64,000 nucleotides of DNA. It comes from Gammaproteobacteria bacterium. Lineage in GTDB: Bacteria > Pseudomonadota > Gammaproteobacteria > Nevskiales > Nevskiaceae. The stretch is taken from the NCBI GenBank assembly GCA_022599775.1, contig JAHZLQ010000008.1, positions 1 to 64,000 of the forward strand. Direction: 5' to 3'. Position 1 is the first letter of the stretch. The number at the start of each line of letters is the position of its first letter. Position numbers and translations under genes: made by a program. The notes under the pieces are model-generated. The model had not been told where the DNA came from, searched no databases, and saw only the letters and a list, made by a program, of their open reading frames with translations. This document shows, piece after piece, positions 51,205-58,859 of this stretch.

Positions 51205-52275
51205 CTACGGCATCTTCGCCGCATGGCTCTGGTCGGTGAACTTGTCGTAGTAGATGGATTCCAGGTCGATGCCGAGCGCGGTCAGCTTGGCGATTCCGGC
51301 ATCGATCATTCCCGGCGGACCGCACATGTAACCATCAGCGCTCGCGATGTCCACACCCGGCAGAACATCCTCGACGAACTCTGTCACCAATCCGCGTGCA
51401 CCTTTCCAGTCAGTATCCGCAGCCTCATGCGAAAGCACCGGAAGAAACACGAACTGATCGGTCCATGCATTGGCGATGCTTTCGATCTGCTCGATCGCAT
51501 AGAGGTCGGCTTGCGTCCGCGCACCGAACAGCAGGGCACAGGGTCGCTTGATTCTCTTGAATCTCGCGTCCTCCAGTAGGCTCAGCAAGGGTGCCAGCCC
51601 GCTTCCGCCGGCGATACAGATCATCGGGCTGCTGCCGGGGCGCAGATAGAACCCGCCATAGGGCGCCGAGATATCGAAGCGCACGTCCTTCAACTCACCG
51701 GCGAATAGCGCTTCGGTAAAGGCGCCGCCCGGCACCTTGCGGATGAAGAACTTGACCAGGCTTCGTCCTTCACGCTCGGGCGCATCAGCGAACGAATAGT
51801 TACGCGGAGCCGGCAGGCCTTCATAGGCAATGTTGATGTACTGGCCGGCAATGAACTTTGCCGCCTTGTCGAGTTCGATACTGACCTGAAGGATGTCATG
51901 CGTGAGCTGGACGGTGGCCGCGATCTGGCCCTTGCACTGGATCACCGGCGGCGCATCTGCGGCGGGGCTCTCGACCTCCAGGCGCGTCAGCGGATCCTTG
52001 GGGATCGCCTGGCAGGCCAGGATGTAGCCGGCCGCAATCTCCTGCTGGGAAAGCGTATAGCCGAAGTCCGACAGTGCGCGCACCCGGCCTTCCTGCAACT
52101 TGGATTTGCAGGAACCACAAGTGCCGACAGTGCAGTTGTGCGGATACGGCACACCGTTCTCCAGCGCCGTCTCGAGTATGGTTTGCCCACCGGGAATTTC
52201 GAACCTCGCGCCGAATGGCGCCACTTCGACGTATTTGGTTTCCTTGGGCCTGAAGATCGATTTTAGAAAGCTCAT
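51205..52275 (-). CDS. 2Fe-2S ferredoxin/FAD/NAD(P)H oxidoreductase (oxygenase reductase type)
   Basis: A 356-residue electron-transfer protein. A plant-type ferredoxin domain comes first (cysteines in NCTVGTCGSC and LACQ, about 48-90). A FAD domain (RNYSFAD) and an NAD domain (CIAGGSGLAPLLSLLED; GYMCGPPGMID) follow. This order is that of reductases for benzoate-type dioxygenases and several monooxygenases. No oxygenase partner is encoded in the window, so it serves an enzyme elsewhere. I start at the ATG at 52275; the longer reading to 52380 lacks support. The badH operator region lies just beyond its stop. Confidence 0.88.
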   Translation of the reverse strand: MSFLKSIFRPKETKYVEVAPFGARFEIPGGQTILETALENGVPYPHNCTVGTCGSCKSKLQEGRVRALSDFGYTLSQQEIAAGYILACQAIPKDPLTRLEVESPAADAPPVIQCKGQIAATVQLTHDILQVSIELDKAAKFIAGQYINIAYEGLPAPRNYSFADAPEREGRSLVKFFIRKVPGGAFTEALFAGELKDVRFDISAPYGGFYLRPGSSPMICIAGGSGLAPLLSLLEDARFKRIKRPCALLFGARTQADLYAIEQIESIANAWTDQFVFLPVLSHEAADTDWKGARGLVTEFVEDVLPGVDIASADGYMCGPPGMIDAGIAKLTALGIDLESIYYDKFTDQSHAAKMP

Positions 52276-52451
52276 CGTGCGAATTGGACTCGTCGTTGCA
52301 TGAATGTGGATCGGTGGGTGCACGCACAGGACAGCCGAGCGAAGCTCGGGCGTCGATCGGTGGAGGCGTTCGTTCGACACACAAGCCGCTTCCCCCGCCC
52401 GATCGTGACGCCTGTTCGAGTATCGCTTACCGACGCGTCTGGCGCGTTTGC

Positions 52452-52457
52452 TAGAAT
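52452..52457 (+). promoter_or_regulatory. Possible -10 box of the MarR gene
   Basis: TAGAAT lies 65 bases before the MarR start in the 246-base divergent gap to the reductase gene. No clear -35 or operator is seen, so this is a weak call. Confidence 0.3.
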
Positions 52458-52521
52458 TCGCGGAACGCTGGAGCCGCTCGCGCTTCCGCGGGCCGATCGC
52501 GCCACACCAAGGATTGCTCCA

Positions 52522-53130
52522 ATGCCCACAAAGAAAATCAACCGCAGCTTGCCGGCGAAGAAGGCTGCGCCCGCCAAGTCCGCGGGGAAGCGGACGGTCA
52601 CATCGCGACCCGCGCGAACATCGGCGAAAGCAGCGCCTCCGCTGCCACGTGGATCCGAACGATTGGTCGACGACGATGTAGGACGAGAGGGCATTCGCCT
52701 AAGCTTCCTGATTCACGATGTATCGCGCATGCGCCGCAGCGCCTACGACCAGTTCATGAAGCCGCTTCGGGTCACTCGTGCGCAATGGTGGGTGCTGGCG
52801 CACCTGTCGCGCCACGACGGCATGATGCAGACGCAGCTTGCCGAGGTGCTTGACGTGGGCAAGGCCAGCCTGGGAGACGTGGTTGGATCGCTGGAAGCCG
52901 CCGGCCTGGTCGACCGCCGCGCGGACCCGAGCGACAAGCGCGCGAGGCGGGTCTACCTGACGCGTCGCGCGCAGGCGCTGATCAAGCGCATGACTCGGAT
53001 GGAGGTGGACTTCAACGAGCAGATTCTCGCGGCCATTTCGCCGGAAGAACGGCTCAGGCTCATCGATTCCCTCACGCATATCAAGGCGGCCCTCGCCGAG
53101 TTCGTCAGCTCGGGCCGCACGGCTGTCTGA
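52522..53130 (+). CDS. MarR-family transcriptional regulator
   Basis: A 202-residue regulator with a basic Lys/Ala/Pro-rich N-terminal arm of about 50 residues, then the MarR winged helix: MKPLRVTRAQWWVLAHLSRH, QTQLAEVLDVGKASLGDVV, and the wing DRRADPSDKRARRVYLT. The BadR regulator of cyclohexanecarboxylate genes in R. palustris is also a MarR protein, so control of badH/badI is a reasonable guess. The ATG at 52522 has AAGGA nine bases upstream. It is divergent from the reductase gene and could be the reader of motif C. Confidence 0.88.
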   Translation: MPTKKINRSLPAKKAAPAKSAGKRTVTSRPARTSAKAAPPLPRGSERLVDDDVGREGIRLSFLIHDVSRMRRSAYDQFMKPLRVTRAQWWVLAHLSRHDGMMQTQLAEVLDVGKASLGDVVGSLEAAGLVDRRADPSDKRARRVYLTRRAQALIKRMTRMEVDFNEQILAAISPEERLRLIDSLTHIKAALAEFVSSGRTAV

Positions 53131-53162
53131 GCCCGCATACGCGGACAATCGATACGAAATGC

Positions 53163-53192
53163 GGAGCCCGGCTACGCGAGCAGTCGGGCTCC
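53163..53192. terminator. Probable bidirectional terminator between MarR and receptor genes
   Basis: GGAGCCCG and CGGGCTCC form a perfect eight-pair stem with a 14-base loop, between the convergent MarR and TonB-dependent receptor genes, three bases from the receptor stop. The following TGTTCATT is only weakly T-rich. Confidence 0.5.
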
Positions 53193-53195
53193 TGT

Positions 53196-55640
53196 TCATT
53201 CTGCCGAGAACCTGTGTCCGATCGTGATTCCATAGGTCAGCGGCATGCCCACATAACGCACCGTGGCGTCATAGACCTTGGTTGCCTGGGTCCAGTAGTA
53301 CTCATCGGTGACGTTCTTGCCGAATACGGCGAGGGTCCATGCGCCATCCGCCGATTCCAGTCCGGCCCGCAGATCCAGCAGGCCATAACTGTCGATCTTC
53401 AAGGAAGCGTTGCCCTGTTCAACGCTGTCGGATGCCACGAACTGCCCTTGTGAGTCCGTCTGGTAACGATAGTCGGCGGACAGTGAGGCGATCATGCCGG
53501 ACGGCAAACTCCACTCGTAGCGCAGACCGACATTGGCCGACCATTCCGGCACGCCGGGGAACGAATAACCGTCAAAATCCGTGGGCGTCGGAGCGGCCCC
53601 GGTCTCCGGATCCGGCTGGGCAAACGGATCATAGGTAAGAAACGTGCCGTCGACTTCCGGATCCAGCCAGGTTAGGCCCGCGTTCACCCGCAGATGATTG
53701 TCCGGACGCCAGGTCGCGGTCAGCTCCGCCCCGTTCTCGACCGATTTCGGGACATTGACGAGGGCATCGATAATTCCGAACACACCGGTCGGGTCGAGCA
53801 CCTTGCCACGCAGCTGCTTGTCCTCGTACTCATAGCGGAACACCGCGCCGCCCAGGCTCAGGGCATAGTCAAACAGCTCGGTCTTGAATCCCAGCTCGTA
53901 GGCTCGCAGGGACTCCTGAGTCACCGGCGCGAACTGAATGACGCCCGTTCCCGGCAAGGTCGGGAAAGAGCCGGCCTTGTAGCCCTGACTCACAGTGGCG
54001 TAGATCAAGGTGTCGTCGAACCCCGTCCAGTCCGCACCGACCCGCCACGACACATTGTCTTCATCGAGCGAAAGGTGTTGCAAACCCGGCATGAAGTCGG
54101 AACCGAAGGTGACGCAGTCTCCTGGCTGCAGATCGAAACCGAACGGCGCGAACGAGGCGGCGAAATTCGGATCGACCACATACAGGCAGGCGTCGAAGTC
54201 CATCTTGGTCTCGGTGTAGCGCGCTCCACCGTGAATGCTTAGCTCATCGAAAAGCTGGTATTCCAGATTGCCGAACACCGCCTTGGCGTTGACGGTCGGC
54301 TCAGCGACCGTACCGATCGTCGAAAAGCTGGGTGCGCCGCCGAGTTCCGGCTGATGCCCCGGTGACGAATCCGGAAGAATCCCGACGTTGTTTTCCTTGG
54401 TTTCGTCCTTGGAATAAGTCAAGCCAGCCAGCCAGTGCAGGCGATCATCGCTGGCGACACCGGCCAGACGAAGCTCCTGCACCAGCGAATCGACGGTGCC
54501 GCGCTGACGTTCCGCGTTGTTGTCGAGACTCATGCCGTCGTTTTCGACGAGATTGTCCTGCCGATAGCGCTGAATGGAGCTGATCGATGTCAGGTCGATG
54601 GAATCCGACAGCACGTAGTCAACGCGCAACGACGTCTGGAAGAAGGTCTCATCGAGGCTTGGCGGCGAGTCAGGGCTCCAGTCTGCAGCGCGCGACGATT
54701 CCCGCGGTGCCAGCGGGTAGGCTAGCGTTTCCGGCACATACTCCGCGGCTGCCGGCACCTGCAGGTTGACCGCGTAAAGCTGGGACGCCATGGCGTCGGA
54801 GCGATCGGTCCAGCCATTGATATTGAGCGATACCTTGAGCGTTTCCAGCGCTTGCCAGTCCAGCAGCAGGCGTGCGCGCTTCATGTCGTTATCACCGAGG
54901 CTGCCGCCGTGGGTATAACTTTTCTGCCACGCTCCACCTTCAGACATGTCAAAGGCCACGCGAGCATTCAGCTGATCCGTCAGCGGCCCGCTGAAGTAAC
55001 CGTTGAGATTGGTTTCGTCGAAGCGCTCATATGTGAAATTGACGGCGGACGTGTAGTAGTCGGTTGGCTTGGCCGCGATGTAGTCGATTGCGCCGCCCGT
55101 CGCATTCTGTCCAAACAGGGTCCCCTGCGGCCCCTTGAGAATCTCCACGCGCTCGATATCGAGCGGCGCGCCCTTGGTCAAGGCCGGATAAGCGTAGGGC
55201 ACCTCGTCAACATAGATGCTGACAGTCGGACTCGCGGCCAACGACTGCTCGTTGTAGCCGATGCCTCGTATTGAATACACCGGCGTTCCGTAGAACGCTT
55301 GGGAGACGACAAAGCTCGGCTCGACCTTGGTGAGATCACCCACATCCCGTATGCCTGCATCGCGCAATTGCTCGCCACTCAGTGCAGTAATCGCCATGCC
55401 GACATCGTTGATCGACTGCTGGCGCTTCTGAGCCGTCACCACGATTTCCTCGATGACGCCGCGTCTCGCCTCGGTAACGGCCCCTGTTTCCGAATTGTCT
55501 TGTTCAGGTTCATCTGTAGACACCTGCGCATGGGCCGGAATGCTCAGGCCCGCCGTCAGACATATTGTCCAGACCCACCGATTCAATGCACCAGAAACAG
55601 GCAAGATCGGCCCTGCCGAAAATAGCTTGAGTTCTAACAC
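53196..55640 (-). CDS. TonB-dependent outer-membrane receptor
   Basis: An 814-residue receptor: signal peptide (ICLTAGLSIPAHA), TonB box EEIVVTAQKR (about 68-77), plug domain with the GIGYNEQSLAAS and VEILKGPQGTLFGQNATGG motifs, then a 22-strand-type barrel to YGITIGHRF. VTAQKR-type receptors are abundant in degraders of hydrophobic compounds and siderophore/terpenoid users; the ligand is unknown. Start is GTG at 55640, with GGAGGAG upstream; no in-frame ATG lies nearby. It needs the ExbB/ExbD/TonB complex encoded at 33787-36947. Confidence 0.93.
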   Translation of the reverse strand: MLELKLFSAGPILPVSGALNRWVWTICLTAGLSIPAHAQVSTDEPEQDNSETGAVTEARRGVIEEIVVTAQKRQQSINDVGMAITALSGEQLRDAGIRDVGDLTKVEPSFVVSQAFYGTPVYSIRGIGYNEQSLAASPTVSIYVDEVPYAYPALTKGAPLDIERVEILKGPQGTLFGQNATGGAIDYIAAKPTDYYTSAVNFTYERFDETNLNGYFSGPLTDQLNARVAFDMSEGGAWQKSYTHGGSLGDNDMKRARLLLDWQALETLKVSLNINGWTDRSDAMASQLYAVNLQVPAAAEYVPETLAYPLAPRESSRAADWSPDSPPSLDETFFQTSLRVDYVLSDSIDLTSISSIQRYRQDNLVENDGMSLDNNAERQRGTVDSLVQELRLAGVASDDRLHWLAGLTYSKDETKENNVGILPDSSPGHQPELGGAPSFSTIGTVAEPTVNAKAVFGNLEYQLFDELSIHGGARYTETKMDFDACLYVVDPNFAASFAPFGFDLQPGDCVTFGSDFMPGLQHLSLDEDNVSWRVGADWTGFDDTLIYATVSQGYKAGSFPTLPGTGVIQFAPVTQESLRAYELGFKTELFDYALSLGGAVFRYEYEDKQLRGKVLDPTGVFGIIDALVNVPKSVENGAELTATWRPDNHLRVNAGLTWLDPEVDGTFLTYDPFAQPDPETGAAPTPTDFDGYSFPGVPEWSANVGLRYEWSLPSGMIASLSADYRYQTDSQGQFVASDSVEQGNASLKIDSYGLLDLRAGLESADGAWTLAVFGKNVTDEYYWTQATKVYDATVRYVGMPLTYGITIGHRFSAE

Positions 55641-55789
55641 TGTAATACTCCTCCAACGCGTATGTATTTATGTTTATTCCGCGTCCTTGCAGAAGCATCC
55701 AGCTCATTGTCCCTTGGGGCGACTCTCCTAAAATTCCAAACAGGGAAAACCTCGATCCACCCCGGATCGGCGTTATGACTGCTCGAACG

Positions 55790-56956
55790 CTAAACGCCGT
55801 TACTGCCCAAGGCCTCTCGAAACATTGCCTTTCCGATGATGTGCTTCATGATTTCTATCGAACCGCCGGCGATCTTGACGATGCGTGCATCGGCGTAGGC
55901 CCGGGCGATCGGGTATTCCCACATGTAGCCCCAGCCGCCGAACAACTGAAGACATTCGTCGACGACCTTGCAATGAAGGTTCGAAAGCCACATCTTCGCC
56001 ATCGCCGCATCGACAGGGCTCAGCTCCCCTTTCATGAACTGCTCGATGCAACGGTCGGTGAACACGCGACCGATCACAGCCTCGGTATTGAGTTCGGCCA
56101 GCTTGAACTGCGTGTTCTGGAAGTCGGCGATGGTCTTGCCGAAGGCCTTGCGCTGAGCGGTGTACTCAACCGTCCAGCCGATCACCGTCTCAGCGACGGT
56201 TGCCGAACGGATCGCCTGCGCCAGCCGCTCCTGAGCGAGCTTGGTCATCATCAGCGAAAAGCCCTGCCCCTCCCCGCCCAGCATGGCCGACGCGGGCACT
56301 CGAAGATCCTCGAAGAACAGCTCCGAAGTGTCCTGTCCCTTGAGGCCCAGCTTCTCCAGATTCTGGCCGCGCTTGAACCCGGGTAGCGAGGTATCCACCA
56401 GGAACAGAGTGATTCCCTTGTCCTCCCCACTACCACCGGTCTTGGTCGCAAGCACCAATACGTCGCAGAGCTGTCCATTGGAAATGAACACCTTCTGGCC
56501 ATTGATGATGTAGTCGTCTCCATCCCTGATCGCAGAGGTGCGAATATTGCGGAGGTCCGAGCCCGCATGTGGCTCGGTCATGCCCAATGATCCGATCGCT
56601 TCGCCGGATACCATCTTGGGCAACCAATGCCGCTTCTGGTCATTGGTGCCGAACGAGTTGACGTAGGTCGCCACCAGGTCGCAATGGATCAGGAATCCCG
56701 GCCCCGTGAAACCGCTACGAGCAAGTTCTTCGAAGACCACCACGTCGAACAGATAATCCAGACCGAGGCCGCCGAATTCTTCGGCAATCGTGCAACAAAG
56801 CATCCCGGCCTCGCCGGCCTTGAGCCAAAGCTCGCGAGGCACGACGCCGGTCTCCTCCCACTGCTTGTGGAACGGCGCAATTTCCTTCTCGATGAACTTG
56901 CGGACCGACGCGCGGAACATCTCGTGTTCCTGCTCGAACAGATTTCTTTGAAACAT
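55790..56956 (-). CDS. Acyl-CoA dehydrogenase
   Basis: A 388-residue acyl-CoA dehydrogenase starting MFQRNLFEQEHEMFRASVRK, with GSLGMTEPHAGSDLRNIRTS, KVFISNGQLCDVLVLATKTG, QRKAFGKTIADFQNTQFKLA, LFGGWGYMWEYPIARAYADA and the end KIAGGSIEIMKHIIGKAMF. The Ser-Ile-Glu near the end resembles long-chain/isovaleryl-type enzymes. ATG at 56956 is chosen; an upstream in-frame ATG at 57022 would include the operator in the coding region. A perfect motif C site lies 30 bases upstream, implying co-regulation with badH. Confidence 0.9.
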   Translation of the reverse strand: MFQRNLFEQEHEMFRASVRKFIEKEIAPFHKQWEETGVVPRELWLKAGEAGMLCCTIAEEFGGLGLDYLFDVVVFEELARSGFTGPGFLIHCDLVATYVNSFGTNDQKRHWLPKMVSGEAIGSLGMTEPHAGSDLRNIRTSAIRDGDDYIINGQKVFISNGQLCDVLVLATKTGGSGEDKGITLFLVDTSLPGFKRGQNLEKLGLKGQDTSELFFEDLRVPASAMLGGEGQGFSLMMTKLAQERLAQAIRSATVAETVIGWTVEYTAQRKAFGKTIADFQNTQFKLAELNTEAVIGRVFTDRCIEQFMKGELSPVDAAMAKMWLSNLHCKVVDECLQLFGGWGYMWEYPIARAYADARIVKIAGGSIEIMKHIIGKAMFREALGSNGV

Positions 56957-57308
56957 AGTGAGGAGCTCTTCTAATTTCAGTATTTGTATGGAGCCATACT
57001 TTCCATTATTTATACCCCGCATCCCGCCCCAAGTCCACCTGTTTGATACCTATGAGATGTAATTGCACATGAAATCGGAGCCTCACCGGAACCCGCCGGA
57101 AAATCAGCTTCAAATGACCCCTTCCATCGACGGAAATTACCCTTTTGTCGGATGGCACCATACCGTTTCTTTTCACACGGGCACGATGCCGCATTGCAGG
57201 TGAGAATGGAGCTGAGACGTCCGCCGCGAAGTCGACAAGCGCGCCTCGCAAAAAGAAGGCCGATGCCACCTGCTTGTGTGACACCGGCCGGAAGGGAAGC
57301 TGTATTTC
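56957..57308 (-). promoter_or_regulatory. Control region with two motif C operators
   Basis: The 352 bases between the dehydrogenase start and the OmpA-family stop hold one perfect motif C (56986-56999, GTATGGAGCCATAC) and a second with one mismatch (57150-57163, GGATGGCACCATAC), 164 bases apart centre to centre. I see no credible gene: the only long minus-strand frame (57006-57284) has no family features and covers an operator. Two sites may permit DNA looping. Confidence 0.6.
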
Positions 57309-58790
57309 TCAGAAGTCCAGGAAATCAAGATTTTCTGAATCCTCAGGCGATTCTTCCACTGACTGTTGATTACTGTCGTCTTTTTCTACATTAACGGAGT
57401 CCTGCTTTGTCTGCGGCTGCGCGGAGCGCGGAGCGGACCGGTCGCCTGGCGACCGAGGGGACGGCTGGACTTCGGCCACCCCAGCAGTAATCCGGAGCTC
57501 GGTACGACGGTTCCTGGCACGCCCCTCATCCGAGTCGTTGTCCGCCACCGGCTGCGCCTCACCGTAACCAACGGCTGCCATCCTTTCGCCATCGACACCC
57601 ATGGAAACGAGGTAGCGCTTCACCGAATCCGCGCGTGATTCGGACAGGTTCTGGTTATATGCATCGCGCCCCAGGGAATCGGTATGCCCGGCCAACTCGA
57701 CCTCAATTTCCGGATACTTGTTGAGCTCAGCAGCCACGTTGTCAAGAATGGTCTTGGCATTCGGCGTTAGTGTCGATTTGTTGAACTCGAAGTTGACGCC
57801 GCTCAGGGTGATCGTGTCGCCGGTACCGCAGCCCCCCAAGGACACACGTTCACCGGGCTCGGGCGTCTTGCAGGGTGGCGGTGGCGGCGGCAAGGCGCAG
57901 CCCACATCGTCGACTTCAGTACCGCTGGGTGTAGACGGGCACTGATCGAACTTGTCGATAACGCCATCGCGATCACTGTCCGGGGGCGGCGGAGCAGGTT
58001 CCACCACCGCAGCCGGTTTGGGGGCCGGCTCGGGCGCCTTTTCCTTCGGAACCCGGAAGTAGTAGTTGGCTGAAAGGAACAGCGTCTGCGCCTTGTAGTC
58101 GGCATCGACGTGGGTCTTGGTCTGGTCCTGGTACGGGTAGTACTTGCCCTCGTCCGCGGTCAGGAAGCGGTAGTCAAGCCCCAGACTGATCTGATCGAAG
58201 ATGTCCCACGCGATACCGGCGCCGAGTTGGTAGGCCAGCACGGTATCGTCGGCCTGTCGAACCAGCCCCGTCTGGAAGTCGGTCAATACATCGCTCTGGA
58301 ACTGGTCGAGCTTGGTTCGCAGAAAGCCGACACCGGCCCCGACATACGGATGAATCGTCCAGGACGGAAAGACGTCGTACCAGAGATTCATCATCCCCGT
58401 GGTATTCGAAAGATCCGACCCGCTGGCGTCTTCCTCCCCACCGCTGGAATTGATGATGCTGTCAGCCGAGTCCTTGCGCTGCGTAAGCTCGAACTCGGGC
58501 CGCAGGCCGTTGCTGAACGCCCAACCAAGCACCAGTGAATAGGCGATCGCACTCTTGTACTCGTACTCGGCAGCGATGCCGTCGTTTTGGATAGCGGGCT
58601 GCTCGACGATGATCGGCGCCTGCGGTGTCGTGGTATGTGTACCTGCGTAGTCAAACGTCTGGTCGTCGGCCTGGCTGTAGCCTCCCTTGATCCCAGCGTA
58701 GGGGCCTTCATAGGCTTGCGCCGTGAAGGGCAGAATGAGCGCTACGGTCGAAAGCGTGAAGAGACCGACGCCGGTTTTGGAGTTGTTCAT
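57309..58790 (-). CDS. OmpA-family outer-membrane protein with thrombospondin-3 repeat
   Basis: A 493-residue protein: signal peptide ending TAQA, an N-terminal eight-strand OmpA/OprF-like barrel (YEGPYAGIKGGYSQADDQTF; ending LFLSANYYFRVP), a Pro/Ala-rich linker, one calcium-binding thrombospondin type-3 unit (DSDRDGVIDKFDQCPSTPSG), and a peptidoglycan-binding OmpA domain (LAGHTDSLGRDAYNQNLSES; GYGEAQPVADNDSDEGRARN). About 60 extra acidic/polar residues follow the OmpA domain and end NLDFLDF, which is unusual. GGGAG lies six bases before the ATG at 58790. It may anchor or stabilise the envelope during hydrophobic-substrate growth. Confidence 0.9.
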   Translation of the reverse strand: MNNSKTGVGLFTLSTVALILPFTAQAYEGPYAGIKGGYSQADDQTFDYAGTHTTTPQAPIIVEQPAIQNDGIAAEYEYKSAIAYSLVLGWAFSNGLRPEFELTQRKDSADSIINSSGGEEDASGSDLSNTTGMMNLWYDVFPSWTIHPYVGAGVGFLRTKLDQFQSDVLTDFQTGLVRQADDTVLAYQLGAGIAWDIFDQISLGLDYRFLTADEGKYYPYQDQTKTHVDADYKAQTLFLSANYYFRVPKEKAPEPAPKPAAVVEPAPPPPDSDRDGVIDKFDQCPSTPSGTEVDDVGCALPPPPPPCKTPEPGERVSLGGCGTGDTITLSGVNFEFNKSTLTPNAKTILDNVAAELNKYPEIEVELAGHTDSLGRDAYNQNLSESRADSVKRYLVSMGVDGERMAAVGYGEAQPVADNDSDEGRARNRRTELRITAGVAEVQPSPRSPGDRSAPRSAQPQTKQDSVNVEKDDSNQQSVEESPEDSENLDFLDF

Positions 58791-58859
58791 TATTGCTCCC
58801 AAAAGCATTTGAATCGATGACTTTCTGATCGGCTAACCGCCATCCGCGGCGGCCTCAGG

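Noticed and set aside
57006-57284. 92-residue minus-strand gene upstream of the dehydrogenase
   Set aside because: No ribosome site or recognisable domain, and it would cover a motif C operator.
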